Part shown: one piece after another, positions 1-7,806 of the stretch | Layout of the letters: every line of letters begins with the position of its first letter | Position numbering within the stretch: the stretch's first letter is position 1 | From: Pseudarthrobacter phenanthrenivorans Sphe3 | GTDB taxonomy: Bacteria; Actinomycetota; Actinomycetes; Actinomycetales; Micrococcaceae | Direction of reading: 5' to 3' | DNA length: 64,000 bases | Assembly (NCBI RefSeq): GCF_000189535.1 | Contig: NC_015145.1 | Coordinates: 992,001 to 1,056,000, forward strand | Translations under genes and position numbers: made by a program | The notes under the pieces: generated by a model | What the model saw: the letters and a program-made list of their open reading frames with translations, nothing else | Told to the model about the DNA's origin: nothing | Databases searched by the model: none

Positions 1-656
1 AGACGTCGACGGCGGAGCTCGCCCTGGGCATGATGATCGCCAGCCAGCGCGGCATGGCCGACTTCGCCCGCAACCAGGCCAGCGGCATATGGGACAACAG
101 CCAGCGGCCCAGCCTGGCTGACCGGCGCGTGCTGCTGGTGGGCTACGGCGGAGTGGGCAAGGCCATCGAAGCCCGGCTGCTTCCGTTCGAGACGCAGGTG
201 ACCCGGATGGCCAGCCGTGAACGCGAGGACGCCGGCGGCAGGATTTACGGGATCGACGCACTGTATGAGCAGCTGCCGCTGCATGACATCGTGGTGGTCA
301 GCGTGCCGCTCAGCGAACAGACCCGGCAGCTGGTGGACGCGAAGTTCCTGGCCGCGATGCCGGACGGGGCGCTGCTGGTGAACGTTGCCCGCGGCCCCGT
401 GGCGGACACGGACGCGCTGCTGGCGGAGGCGTCGTCGGGCCGTTTGCGTGCCGCCCTGGACGTCACCGATCCGGAACCGCTGCCGGCGGACCATCCGCTG
501 TGGACCACCCCCGGCGTGCTCATCACTCCGCACGTGGGCGGGGCCAGTTCGGCCATGTTCCCGCGGATGGTCCGGCTGATCCGGAAGCAGATCGGGCTGA
601 TGCTGGAAGGCAAGGAGCCGGTGAACGTTGTGCTGGGCGGCCCGTCCCGGGGTTAG
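1..656 (+). CDS. 2-hydroxyacid dehydrogenase, NAD-binding half (5' end outside window)
   Basis: The frame is open from base 3, so the gene starts before the window; 217 C-terminal residues are visible. The family reversibly reduces 2-keto acids to 2-hydroxy acids with NAD(P)H. Counting from the first visible Met (base 30), a Rossmann GYGGVG lies at residues 38-43, the substrate/catalytic Arg in NVARG at 121, the Glu of DPEP at 149 and the catalytic His of TPHVGG at 168, so the catalytic machinery of this half looks intact. The N-terminal catalytic lobe is missing only because of the window edge. The exact substrate (phosphoglycerate, glyoxylate, other) cannot be told. Confidence 0.9.
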   Translation, partial: TSTAELALGMMIASQRGMADFARNQASGIWDNSQRPSLADRRVLLVGYGGVGKAIEARLLPFETQVTRMASREREDAGGRIYGIDALYEQLPLHDIVVVSVPLSEQTRQLVDAKFLAAMPDGALLVNVARGPVADTDALLAEASSGRLRAALDVTDPEPLPADHPLWTTPGVLITPHVGGASSAMFPRMVRLIRKQIGLMLEGKEPVNVVLGGPSRG

Positions 657-692
657 GTTCCGCTGCTTGGGAAAGTTACCGGGCGCCCGCTG

Positions 693-1952
693 CTAGATTG
701 CCGGTTCGCGCCGGCGCCGGAAGACCATCCGGAGGTGGTCCCGGAAGCGGAGGCTGTTCCGCCTGCTGACCACGATGACCGCGGCCAGGGCGGCCAGCAG
801 GACTACTGCGCCGCCGGCAGCCACGGACCAGCGCGCCCCGAACTCGGACCCGATCCACCCCATGAGCGGCGCCCCCACAGCCGTTCCGCCTTGGAGGACG
901 GCCAGGTAGAGGGCCAGGACGCGTCCGCGGAACTGGGGTTCCACGGATAGCTGGATGCTGGTGTTGCAGCTGTTCAGGAAGGTGATGGATGCCAGGCCCA
1001 CCGGGATCAGGACGGCCGCGTACAGCCAGAACGACGGCGATACGGCGCCAAGGAGCGTAAAGGCACCGAGTCCCAGTGCCCCGCCGAGCAGGAACCGCAG
1101 CCGCGGACCGGCCCGGCGCGCGGCGAGCAGTGCGCCTGCCAGGGTGCCTACCGCCATGATGGAGCCGAGGAGCCCGAATTCACCGGGGCCCACCCCGAAC
1201 TCCGTGGTGGCCATCAGCGCGTTGACTATGGGGAAGTTCATGCCGAACGCGCCCAGGATCCCCACCAGGACCATGATCAGCATCAGGTCCGGCCTGTTGC
1301 GCACGTACCGCACGCCTTCAGCCACCTGGTGCTTACCCCTGCTGGCCGCTGCCGCCGGGGCGAGTTCGGAGGTGCGGATCTGGAACAGCGAGATGATCAC
1401 CGCGGCGAAGCTGGCGGCGTTCAGCAGGAAGACCGGGCCCGTGCCCACCCAGGCGATCAGCACGCCGGCGATGGCGGGGCCCGTCAGCCGGGCGGTGTTA
1501 AAGGAGGCCGAGTTGAGGGCCACCGCGTTGGAGATGTTCTCCTGCCCCACCAGCTCCGAGACGAAGGCCTGGCGGGAGGGGGCGTCGATGGCGCTCGCGA
1601 TGCCCAGGCAGAGGGCCGCAGCGTAGGCGTGCCAGAGCTGGGCGGTGCCGGTCACCACCAGGAGTCCCAGGGCAAGGCCGGTCAGGCCCATGGCCACCTG
1701 CGTCCACAGCAGGATCACGCGTTTCCGGTACCGGTCCGCGAGCACCCCGCCATACGGTCCCAGGAGCAGCATGGGAAGGAACTGCAGCCCGGTGGTGATG
1801 CCCACCGCCGCCCCCGAGTAGTTGGTAAGGACGGTCAGGACCAGCCAGTCCTGCGCCACCCGCTGCATCCAGGTACCGATGTTGGACACCAGGGCGCCGC
1901 TGGCCCAGATCCGGTAGTTGCGGTTTTCCAGGGCCCGGAACATGGCGCTCAT
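693..1952 (-). CDS. MFS exporter, EntS/MFS_3 type
   Basis: A 419-residue protein with about 12 membrane segments. It begins with the NYRIWASG-type N-terminus of MFS_3/EntS-like exporters and carries the loop motif GVLADRYRKR near residue 75, typical of proton-driven drug or siderophore exporters. I chose the ATG at 1950-1952 because it overlaps the stop of the MarR gene (ATGA); a longer reading would run far into that gene. The overlap implies translational coupling with the regulator, so the pump is probably induced when the MarR protein binds a ligand. The substrate is unknown. Confidence 0.88.
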   Translation of the reverse strand: MSAMFRALENRNYRIWASGALVSNIGTWMQRVAQDWLVLTVLTNYSGAAVGITTGLQFLPMLLLGPYGGVLADRYRKRVILLWTQVAMGLTGLALGLLVVTGTAQLWHAYAAALCLGIASAIDAPSRQAFVSELVGQENISNAVALNSASFNTARLTGPAIAGVLIAWVGTGPVFLLNAASFAAVIISLFQIRTSELAPAAAASRGKHQVAEGVRYVRNRPDLMLIMVLVGILGAFGMNFPIVNALMATTEFGVGPGEFGLLGSIMAVGTLAGALLAARRAGPRLRFLLGGALGLGAFTLLGAVSPSFWLYAAVLIPVGLASITFLNSCNTSIQLSVEPQFRGRVLALYLAVLQGGTAVGAPLMGWIGSEFGARWSVAAGGAVVLLAALAAVIVVSRRNSLRFRDHLRMVFRRRREPAI

Positions 1953-2407
1953 TTGCCGCTCATCTCCTGCATGATGTGCGCGGCCCGGCTCAGGATCTGC
2001 CGGTCCTCCTCGCTTAGTCCGGCCACCCGCTGCGCCAGCCACGCCGTGCGCTGGTTCCGCGCTTCGGCCAGGACGGCCCGGCCGGCGTCGGTAATCTCCA
2101 CGCGGACCTGGCGGCCGTCGTCGGGGTTCGCCGCCCTGGAAACGAAGCCCTGGTCGGCGAGGGCATTGACGATCCGGGTCATGGAGGGGGCCTGCACGTG
2201 CTCGCTGTCAGCGAGGGCGCGGAGGGTGCTGGGGCCGTTGCCGTTCAGGAGGGCCAGGACGGTGTACTGGCCGGGGGTGATGATCTCGCCGGTGGCCTCC
2301 ACGCGGAGCCGGCGCGAGGTGCGCATCACGGCGGTGCGGAGGTCGATGGCCAGGCTGTCCGCATCGGCTGGCTCCGCAAGGGTGTTTTCGCTGTTGGTTG
2401 TGGTCAC
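1949..2407 (-). CDS. MarR-family transcriptional regulator
   Basis: A 152-residue winged-helix repressor. The recognition region lies around residues 65-100 and the wing is the typical NPDDGRQVRVEIT stretch. It is the first gene of a two-gene unit with the MFS exporter, which it overlaps by four bases. Two overlapping inverted repeats sit 27-53 bp upstream of its start, so autorepression and joint control of the pump are the obvious reading (inferred from MarR/efflux pairs). The inducing compound is unknown. Confidence 0.9.
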   Translation of the reverse strand: MTTTNSENTLAEPADADSLAIDLRTAVMRTSRRLRVEATGEIITPGQYTVLALLNGNGPSTLRALADSEHVQAPSMTRIVNALADQGFVSRAANPDDGRQVRVEITDAGRAVLAEARNQRTAWLAQRVAGLSEEDRQILSRAAHIMQEMSGK

Positions 2408-2433
2408 GCTGTTGTTGCGCCTCCCAAAAATGC

Positions 2434-2460
2434 TTAGCAGTGCTAATTAGTCTTGCTAAT
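2434..2460. promoter_or_regulatory. Double MarR operator
   Basis: Two overlapping inverted repeats: TTAGCAGTGCTAA (2434-2446, perfect 6-1-6) and ATTAGTCTTGCTAAT (2446-2460, arms ATTAG/CTAAT). They form an AT-rich island in GC-rich DNA directly upstream of the MarR gene, where a MarR dimer would block transcription. Confidence 0.7.
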
Positions 2461-2539
2461 AAGTATGCTCCTGAAGGCGTAAGGGCGGCAAGGGCCCTAA
2501 ACCTCTTCGCTGGGGCTGTCGCCTGGCGCCGGCCGCTCC

Positions 2540-2551
2540 TATCGTGGACCC
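2540..2551 (+). promoter_or_regulatory. -10 box for a leaderless start
   Basis: TATCGT at 2540-2545 is followed by exactly six bases and then the ATG of the GerW-like gene. No Shine-Dalgarno sequence is present. The spacing predicts transcription starting at the A of the ATG. Confidence 0.5.
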
Positions 2552-2875
2552 ATGGCTGATACTTTTGCGTCCCTGGTTGAGACATTCAAGAACATCGGCG
2601 TCTCCAGGGCCTATGGTTCCCCGGTCCAGCTGGGAGGCGAAGAGCTCATTCCCGTGGCCTTGGTGTCCTTCGGCTTAGGCGGCGGCAGCGAGGCCGGGCA
2701 GGACGGTGCCTCCGGCGGCGGGGGAGGCGGCATGGTGGTACCGCTCGGCGTCTACCGCAAAGTGGGCGGGCAGGTGGCCTTCCGGCCCAATACAGTGGTG
2801 ACCCTGGTGTGCCTGGTGCCGCTGATTTCCGCGGCCGGCGCCGCGGTCCGGAAGGCGATCCGGGCCGCCAAGTGA
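2552..2875 (+). CDS. GerW/YtfJ-family protein
   Basis: A 107-residue protein matching the Spore_YtfJ/GerW family by its GEELIPVALVSFGLGGG segment (about residues 29-45), a glycine-rich loop (45-66) and the following VVPLGVYRK strand. A hydrophobic C-terminal helix (about 82-100) may contact the membrane. In Bacillus the family acts in spore germination; in non-sporulating actinobacteria its role is undefined, so the name does not imply sporulation. It appears to be transcribed alone from a leaderless promoter. Confidence 0.75.
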   Translation: MADTFASLVETFKNIGVSRAYGSPVQLGGEELIPVALVSFGLGGGSEAGQDGASGGGGGGMVVPLGVYRKVGGQVAFRPNTVVTLVCLVPLISAAGAAVRKAIRAAK

Positions 2876-2900
2876 CGCGCGCCGCCGAGTCCTGACCCAA

Positions 2901-2932
2901 CGCCGTCCGCCCTTCCGGAAGGGTCGACGGCG
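2901..2932. terminator. Hairpin after the GerW-like gene
   Basis: Arms 2901-2916 and 2917-2932 are inverted repeats of 16 bases with two mismatches, centred on CCCTTCCGGAAGGG. There is no clear T-tract. It contains the CGCCGTC core seen in other intergenic hairpins of this window. Confidence 0.4.
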
Positions 2933-2970
2933 ACGCCAGCCGCCCGCCGTCGTCGTGCCTTCCCGGGGTC

Positions 2971-2982
2971 TACACTGGGCGC
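2971..2982 (+). promoter_or_regulatory. -10 box for a leaderless start
   Basis: TACACT (2971-2976) plus six bases, then the ATG at 2983. No Shine-Dalgarno sequence precedes the start. Confidence 0.5.
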
Positions 2983-3327
2983 ATGGGTGCCGTTGACGAT
3001 TCCCTCGCCGCCATGTCGGAGCCGGACCGAAGCTCCCTGCAGCGCGTCATCAGCATTGCGCGGGGCATCGCCCCGGACGCCGAGGAAGGGATGAGTTACG
3101 GGATCCCGGCCCTGAGGCTGGACGGCAAACCCCTGATCGGGGTGGCGGCCGCGGCCAAGCACCTGTCCATTTTTCCGTTCTCGCCAGAGGTGGTGGACGC
3201 CGTCGCCCCAAGGCTCGAAGGCTATTCCCTGTCCAAGGGCACCGTCCGGTTCACGCCGGGCCATCCCATTCCCGACGAGGTGGTGGCCGAGATGGTCCGG
3301 CTGCGCATGGCGGAAATCCGGAAGTAG
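2983..3327 (+). CDS. DUF1801 (YdhG-like) protein
   Basis: A 114-residue single-domain protein of the DUF1801 family. Visible family traits are EEGMSYGIPALRLDGKPLIGVAAAAKHLSIFPF (residues ~35-66; only quoted here to locate it) and the KGTVRFTPGHPIPDEVV C-terminal segment. Some relatives are described as iron chaperone or YdhG-like proteins, but the biochemical role is not settled. The gene is monocistronic and convergent with the phosphoesterase, 18 bp away. Probably translated from a leaderless transcript. Confidence 0.8.
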   Translation: MGAVDDSLAAMSEPDRSSLQRVISIARGIAPDAEEGMSYGIPALRLDGKPLIGVAAAAKHLSIFPFSPEVVDAVAPRLEGYSLSKGTVRFTPGHPIPDEVVAEMVRLRMAEIRK

Positions 3328-3345
3328 CGGTCAGGACTGCGCCGG

Positions 3346-4515
3346 TTACAGGGGCAGCGGAGTAATCGGCTGGTCGTTCGCGGCCAGGTCAATCCCGAAG
3401 TCCTTGGCGAACACCAGCCTGGTCTGCTTGTAGATGCCTTCGTGGTTCTCGTCGAGTTCGAAGACGCGCGCGCCGCGCAGGCGGTTCCGCTCGGCCCCCG
3501 GAAGCCCGTACGCGCCGAAGCCCGTCCCCGGGCCGTAGCCCAGCTCGACGCCATAGTAGTTGCCCACGTAGGTGTTGACGTGGTCGTGCCCCACGAAATA
3601 GCCGCGGACGTCCCCGCGCTCCAGGAACGCGTTGAACAGGCCGGAGTTGAACGGGCCCGGGCACTCGTCCTCGTTCCGCTCGCCCACGATCCTGTGCTTG
3701 GCCACGGCGCGCTGGTGATCCGCGTCAGTCCGTGAGTCGAGGCTGGCAAACCACATGTTGCGGTGCTCGTGCAGGGCGATGTGTCCCCACACGAGGGAGG
3801 GGATCTTCCGCCCGTATTTCTGCTCGGTGGCCATGGAGAGGTTGCGGTACCAGGTGACCTGGTCCATGCGTACCCAGTCCCAGTCCGGGTACCCCTCGAA
3901 GTCCTGCCCGTCGATGGCATCCGGAGCGTAGCGGCCGGTGTCGATGAGCCACAGGCCGAAGGCTGGGTCCTTGGACTTGGAGGACTGCACCAGCAGCAGC
4001 GAGTTGGAGGTGCCGGTGACCCCTTCAGTGGAATCACCGTTGACGTTGCAGGCGTAGCCCTGGAGGAATTGCAGCATCCTGGCTTCCGTCATGCCGGTGC
4101 GGGCCGCGGAGTCCTCATCGTGGTTGCCGAAGGTGATGGCCCAGAGGATTTGGCGGCTTTCCATCGGCTGGACCACGTGGTTCAGGGCCTGCCTGACCTG
4201 CAGTTCGGTGTCGCAGCCGCCGTTGATGACGTCACCGTTGATCACCACGAAGTCCGGCTTTTCCGCGTCAAGGGTGCGGTCCATCAGTTCAATGGTGCGG
4301 CGGTCCGTCTGCTCATCGTCCTGGGTGTCGTTGAACTGCACCACCTTGAACCGGCCGTCCGGCCTGAAAGCGAGGGTGGGCTTGGGCGCTTTGGTCCCGG
4401 GTGCGGCGGTGGCACCGGTCCCCGCTGCCACTGCTGCTCCCAGCGCCCCCAGGGTTCCGGCGGCCGCCAGCGCGGCCCGCCTGCTGAAGCTGGGCTGGTG
4501 GATACTGATGGTCAT
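3346..4515 (-). CDS. Tat-exported metallophosphoesterase
   Basis: A 389-residue calcineurin-type phosphoesterase. The start at 4515 is chosen for its GAGAGG Shine-Dalgarno and because the next residues form a twin-arginine signal (SFSRRAALAAAG, residues ~9-20) followed by an alanine-rich hydrophobic stretch. Metal-ligand blocks follow in order: QFNDTQDD (~62), INGDVI (~100), GNHDE (~135), HIALHEH (~245) and GHDHVN (~312). The usual D-x-H of the first block reads D-T-Q, as in some purple-acid-like secreted members. It acts outside the cytoplasm on phosphate mono- or diesters; the substrate is unknown. Confidence 0.88.
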   Translation of the reverse strand: MTISIHQPSFSRRAALAAAGTLGALGAAVAAGTGATAAPGTKAPKPTLAFRPDGRFKVVQFNDTQDDEQTDRRTIELMDRTLDAEKPDFVVINGDVINGGCDTELQVRQALNHVVQPMESRQILWAITFGNHDEDSAARTGMTEARMLQFLQGYACNVNGDSTEGVTGTSNSLLLVQSSKSKDPAFGLWLIDTGRYAPDAIDGQDFEGYPDWDWVRMDQVTWYRNLSMATEQKYGRKIPSLVWGHIALHEHRNMWFASLDSRTDADHQRAVAKHRIVGERNEDECPGPFNSGLFNAFLERGDVRGYFVGHDHVNTYVGNYYGVELGYGPGTGFGAYGLPGAERNRLRGARVFELDENHEGIYKQTRLVFAKDFGIDLAANDQPITPLPL

Positions 4516-4704
4516 CGCTGCCTCTCTGCATGGGTGCGCGGCCGCGCTTCCGGCCGCTGTCCCTGTGAGGGTAGGGGGCCCGGGCAACCGGGTTCGAAAC
4601 CCCTGGTAAACAGGAGAATGCCCGCAGGCCCGAATTAGAATGGGCGCCACCGGTTGCCGCAACAGCCCCGGAAGCCGGACCGCAAAAACCCACAAGGGGG
4701 CACC

Positions 4705-5217
4705 ATGAAAGCCAACGAACTGCTGCTGGACTCTTTCGGCAGGATCCGGGAAACAGTGGAAACCACGCTGGAGGGGCTCGACGGCGGAGCCTTGGTCCGC
4801 CGTCCCGGCGGCACCGGCAATTCGATCGCCTGGCTCATCTGGCACCTGGCACGGGTGGAGGATGTGCAGGTGGCGGACGCGGCAGGCCTGGAACAGGTGT
4901 GGACGTCGCAGGACTTCGTGGCCCGCTTCGGCCTGCCGCTGTCCCGGGACGACACCGGTTACGGCCATTCGAGCAAGCAGGTGGACGCGGTGACGGCGCC
5001 GCGGGAACTGCTGCTGCAGTACTACGACGCCGTCCACCAGCAGACCGTGCAGTTCGTAAAGACCATCCGCGACGCGGACCTTGACCGCATCGTGGACACC
5101 CGCTGGGACCCGCCCGTCACCCTCGGCGTGCGGCTTGTCAGCACCATCGCCGACTGCCTGCAGCACGTGGGACAGGCCGCGTATGCGAAGGGATTGAGGG
5201 CCGCCCAGGGCGAATAG
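4705..5217 (+). CDS. DinB-like / DUF664 protein
   Basis: A 170-residue protein of the DinB-like four-helix superfamily (DUF664/mycothiol-transferase type). The metal site is suggested by IWHLARVEDVQ (His about residue 48) and by QHVGQAAYAKG near the C-terminus (His about 154). Actinobacterial members use mycothiol or act as small thiol transferases. An AAGGGGG Shine-Dalgarno nine bases before the ATG at 4705 fixes the start. It is divergent from the phosphoesterase gene. Confidence 0.82.
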   Translation: MKANELLLDSFGRIRETVETTLEGLDGGALVRRPGGTGNSIAWLIWHLARVEDVQVADAAGLEQVWTSQDFVARFGLPLSRDDTGYGHSSKQVDAVTAPRELLLQYYDAVHQQTVQFVKTIRDADLDRIVDTRWDPPVTLGVRLVSTIADCLQHVGQAAYAKGLRAAQGE

Positions 5218-5443
5218 ATTGCCTATACCCGTGGCGGCAATTCGGTTCCATAATGTCCCCATAAGCTTCGGGGATTTCTTGCGCTGGTGATTGCTGGCGG
5301 GCAGCGGGCAGGATCCCAGGCGGCCGGTCCGGCTAGTGGCGGAGCGGACGGCCGCGCTCACCGGGAGACTTGGTTCCCGGAAGGCAACCGGGGGAGAGCG
5401 CCGCCAGTAATGGGATAACCACTGCATCAAAAGGAACATCATC

Positions 5444-5824
5444 ATGCTCAAAGATTCGGCAATCATGGCCGTCCTTCCCGCGAAGGATATTGAAAGGGCG
5501 AAGGAGTTCTACCGGGACAAGCTGGGCCTGGAACCGTCGGAAAGCATCGACAATGACAATCTGATGTACCGCTGCGGCAAGGGGACCGGCTTCCTGCTGT
5601 ACCGCACGGACAATGCCGGCACAGCAAAGAACACGCAAATGGGCTGGGAAGTGGACAATATCGAACGCGAGATGGAGGAACTGCGTTCCCGCGGGGTCCA
5701 GTTCGAGGAATACGACTTCCCCGGCCTGAAAACGGAAAACGGTATTGCCACAGACAGTTGGGGAAAGGGTGCGTGGTTCCTGGACACCGAAGGGAACATC
5801 CTCAACCTTTCCCAGCGCGCATAG
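5444..5824 (+). CDS. VOC/glyoxalase-family protein
   Basis: A 126-residue glyoxalase/bleomycin-resistance fold (vicinal oxygen chelate). It has the two beta-alpha-beta-beta-beta modules: LPAKDIERAKEFYRDKLGL at 11-29 and the TDSWGKGAWFLDTEGNILNL end at about 104-123. Family members are metal-dependent lyases, dioxygenases or binding proteins; the substrate cannot be read from sequence. An AAAGGA Shine-Dalgarno precedes the ATG, and a strong terminator follows. Confidence 0.85.
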   Translation: MLKDSAIMAVLPAKDIERAKEFYRDKLGLEPSESIDNDNLMYRCGKGTGFLLYRTDNAGTAKNTQMGWEVDNIEREMEELRSRGVQFEEYDFPGLKTENGIATDSWGKGAWFLDTEGNILNLSQRA

Positions 5825-5864
5825 CCACTGGGGGGGAGTAATTCCAAACAACTATGGCTAAGCA

Positions 5865-5895
5865 AAAGGCCCGGCGGCTGCCGGGCCTTTCTTTA
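5865..5895 (+). terminator. Rho-independent terminator
   Basis: Perfect 11-bp stem AAAGGCCCGGC (5865-5875), loop GGCT, then GCCGGGCCTTT (5880-5890) followed by CTTTATT. It ends the VOC gene. Confidence 0.9.
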
Positions 5896-5899
5896 TTGG

Positions 5900-6484
5900 G
5901 GGAAGTAGTGTCCAACCACCAGGCACTGGCGGAGCCGGGACATGCACCGGTCCCCGGTCAGGGGCCGAGCCGCCCAGGAAACCGGGGCCCGCTGCCCTCG
6001 CTGTGGCTGGTGCAGTCTTTGTCGCCGGATTGCTGGCATTGCCGCAGGCATTCACCGCGGACCTGGAGCCAACCGCCTCTGGCGGGACGGCAACGGCTGC
6101 GACACCCGCAATGACATGCTCAAGCGCCACCTGACGGGAATCACGTACACGAACAGCGTTCCCTGGAAGGTGCAGTCCGGCATGCTCGCTGATCCCTACA
6201 CGGGCACCACCATCAGCTTCGTGCGGGTGAGCGGAACCAGCAGCAAGGTCCAGATCAATCACGTTGTGGCGCTGAGCGATGCCTGGCAGAAGGACGCGCA
6301 AAAGCTGACGACGGAGCGGAGGACCGCCTTCGCCAACGACCCGCTGAACCTGCAGGCCACGGACGGCCCCACCAACCAGAAAGGGCGACGGCGATGCCGC
6401 CACCTGGTTGCCACCGAACAAGGGGTTCCGGTGCGAGTACGTGGCACGCCAGGCGACTCTGAGGGCGTGGCCTGCGAGCGTTAG
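5900..6484 (+). pseudogene. Decayed copy of the secreted HNH/excalibur nuclease gene
   Basis: A degenerate paralogue of the intact gene at 20428-21288. From about 6070 the frame reads DGNGCDTRNDMLKRHL and on through the HNH core. The catalytic IDHVVAL of the intact copy is INHVVAL here. A 2-base loss just after the TNQ codons (near 6380) throws the WLPPNKGFRCEYVARQ segment into another frame. About 220 bp, including most of the excalibur region, are missing between the ARQ codons and the terminal DSEGVACE. The alanine-rich signal peptide (AALAVAGAVFVAGLLALPQA) is in yet another frame upstream. At least two frameshifts, one large deletion and one active-site change make function very unlikely. 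Confidence 0.85.
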
Positions 6485-6555
6485 CCACAAAGCCAGGGCT
6501 GTGGAAGCCGCGGAGTCCTTCCTGGGCGGAGGCATCCGCGGCTTTCAGTTTTTGA

Positions 6556-6642
6556 TCCAAAACGTTTGTTGGCGAGGACGGCATGACCTACGTCCTGGCC
6601 AGTGACCGGGACAGTGGCCTCTGGATCTTCGTGGATCCGTAA
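6556..6642 (+). pseudogene. C-terminal remnant of an LVIVD-repeat-like protein
   Basis: After an in-frame stop at 6553 the frame encodes about 28 residues ending SDRDSGLWIFVDP and a stop at 6640-6642, followed by a good terminator. The end resembles the closing blade of LVIVD/beta-propeller surface proteins. No upstream part of the gene is present, so this looks like the 3' stub left by the deletion that also damaged the HNH copy. Family identity is tentative. Confidence 0.4.
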
Positions 6643-6658
6643 ACAGGGCCAACAAGCG

Positions 6659-6688
6659 CGGAGGGGGCGTCTGGGCGCCCCCTCCGTT
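6659..6688 (+). terminator. Rho-independent terminator
   Basis: Perfect 11-bp stem CGGAGGGGGCG (6659-6669) / CGCCCCCTCCG (6676-6686) with a 6-base loop and TTGGTTT after it. It may serve both the remnant upstream and the minus-strand gene at 6722. Confidence 0.8.
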
Positions 6689-6721
6689 GGTTTAATGCGC
6701 GAAGTGCTCTATTGGGACTGA

Positions 6722-7156
6722 TCAGTGCGAGGACAGCTCGCGCATCAGCCCCAGCTGCCCTAGGAACTCCAGCTGGTCGAAGTAGAAGTGGTGGGAGACG
6801 ATCTCGCCGCCTTCGACCTTGGCGATGTCGCAGCTGCGGACCCTGATCTGCTTGCCTGTGGCCGGCATCGTTTCACCGGAGGGCATGTGGAGCGGCCCGG
6901 TGTTAGTGCCAACAACGAAGCCCTCGTCGATGGCCACATCTCCCGCCTCATGGCTGTCCGCAGGCTCGTACCGGACGTCGGGCATCGATTCCCAGAAGCG
7001 GAAAAGATAGTTGGTGATCGCGTCGCGCCCGCGAAGTTCCCCCTCGTCGGGGGTGTAGGCAACTGCGTTGGCGGCGTAGCACCTGGCCAGCGTCTCTTTG
7101 TCTTTGTTGTCCATGGCCGTGGTGAGACGGTCCATGACATCGCGTGCCTGTCCCAT
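6722..7156 (-). CDS. SnoaL-like / ester-cyclase-type protein
   Basis: A 144-residue NTF2-fold protein. It has the SnoaL pattern: MDRLTTAMDNKDKETLARCYAANAV near the start, a GRDAITNYLFRFWESMPDV helix around 55-73, and a C-terminal GEIVSHHFYFDQLEFLGQLG. Such proteins are ester cyclases, small isomerases or predicted hydroxylases; the reaction is not inferable. GGAGGTCCACA directly before the ATG at 7156 fixes the start. Confidence 0.8.
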   Translation of the reverse strand: MGQARDVMDRLTTAMDNKDKETLARCYAANAVAYTPDEGELRGRDAITNYLFRFWESMPDVRYEPADSHEAGDVAIDEGFVVGTNTGPLHMPSGETMPATGKQIRVRSCDIAKVEGGEIVSHHFYFDQLEFLGQLGLMRELSSH

Positions 7157-7287
7157 TGTGGACCTCCAATTTCTGGGCGGTCTCACGGAAGCGGAGGCCG
7201 CCTCGTGGACTGGTTCCGGCTGCTGCCGGCACCTCTTTAATTGCACGTCCGCCGCAAATTGTTGTCAACGGACGCTACTACCCTGCT

Positions 7288-7686
7288 TCAAAACGGCAGT
7301 GCGATCAGCGCGATCAGGGCCGGGACAGTGGCTCCCACGGTTCCCGGGATGCTGTCGCCCTTCCGCGGGTAGTGGCCCTGCATGTCCGCCAGAAACATGG
7401 CCGGGGCGGTCAGCACCATGTTCAGGCAGCAGTAGATCACCAGGGTATAGCCCACCACCACTTGGCCCAGGTTCACGGCCAGCACCCCGGAGAGGACTCC
7501 CAAGCCGATCACCAGGTTGCGAAACCCCGTGGGGATGGCCCACATCATCACGGCCGGAACATTCCGGGGCGGGGTGCTCAGGAACTTCTGCGCCCATGGC
7601 CGGTGCATGAGGAAGCTTTCCAGCGGGAACACCGCGATGTAGATGACGGCGGCGAGTACCGCGAAGATCTGGGATACGGCGTTCAT
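7288..7686 (-). CDS. DUF1304 integral membrane protein
   Basis: A 132-residue protein with four predicted membrane helices (about residues 5-23, 48-72, 78-98, 110-130), the DUF1304 family layout, with the conserved FPLESFLMHRPWAQKFL loop at 20-36. The function is unknown. The ATG at 7686 sits six bases after a TACTCT -10 box, and the gene is divergent from the LuxR-type regulator. Confidence 0.82.
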   Translation of the reverse strand: MNAVSQIFAVLAAVIYIAVFPLESFLMHRPWAQKFLSTPPRNVPAVMMWAIPTGFRNLVIGLGVLSGVLAVNLGQVVVGYTLVIYCCLNMVLTAPAMFLADMQGHYPRKGDSIPGTVGATVPALIALIALPF

Positions 7687-7698
7687 GGAGGAAGAGTA
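7687..7698 (-). promoter_or_regulatory. -10 box for a leaderless start
   Basis: On the minus strand TACTCT (7698-7693), six bases, then the ATG at 7686. It shares the divergent intergenic region with the LuxR gene promoter. Confidence 0.5.
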
Positions 7699-7794
7699 CG
7701 ACGGCGGTGCGCGCCGCCCCCATCCCCGGCGCCGGGGGTCCGGGGTGCTTGGGGAATCCCCACTTTGGGGGATTGCGGTGCCGCCGGCGGGGCG

Positions 7795-7806
7795 GATACT
7801 GGAGCT
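7795..7806 (+). promoter_or_regulatory. -10 box for a leaderless start
   Basis: GATACT (7795-7800) plus six bases, then the ATG at 7807. The first base departs from TAnnnT. Confidence 0.4.

Noticed and set aside
4580..4612. tRNA T-arm-like GGGTTCGAAACCC
   Set aside because: No cloverleaf, anticodon arm or acceptor stem can be formed around it.
4515..5466. Extension of the phosphoesterase to 706 residues
   Set aside because: The extra N-terminal part is antisense to the DinB-like gene, and a Tat signal starts at 4515.
7144..7806. Extension of the LuxR-type regulator to 571 residues
   Set aside because: The upstream part is antisense to DUF1304 and has no domain; the start at 7807 gives the usual length.
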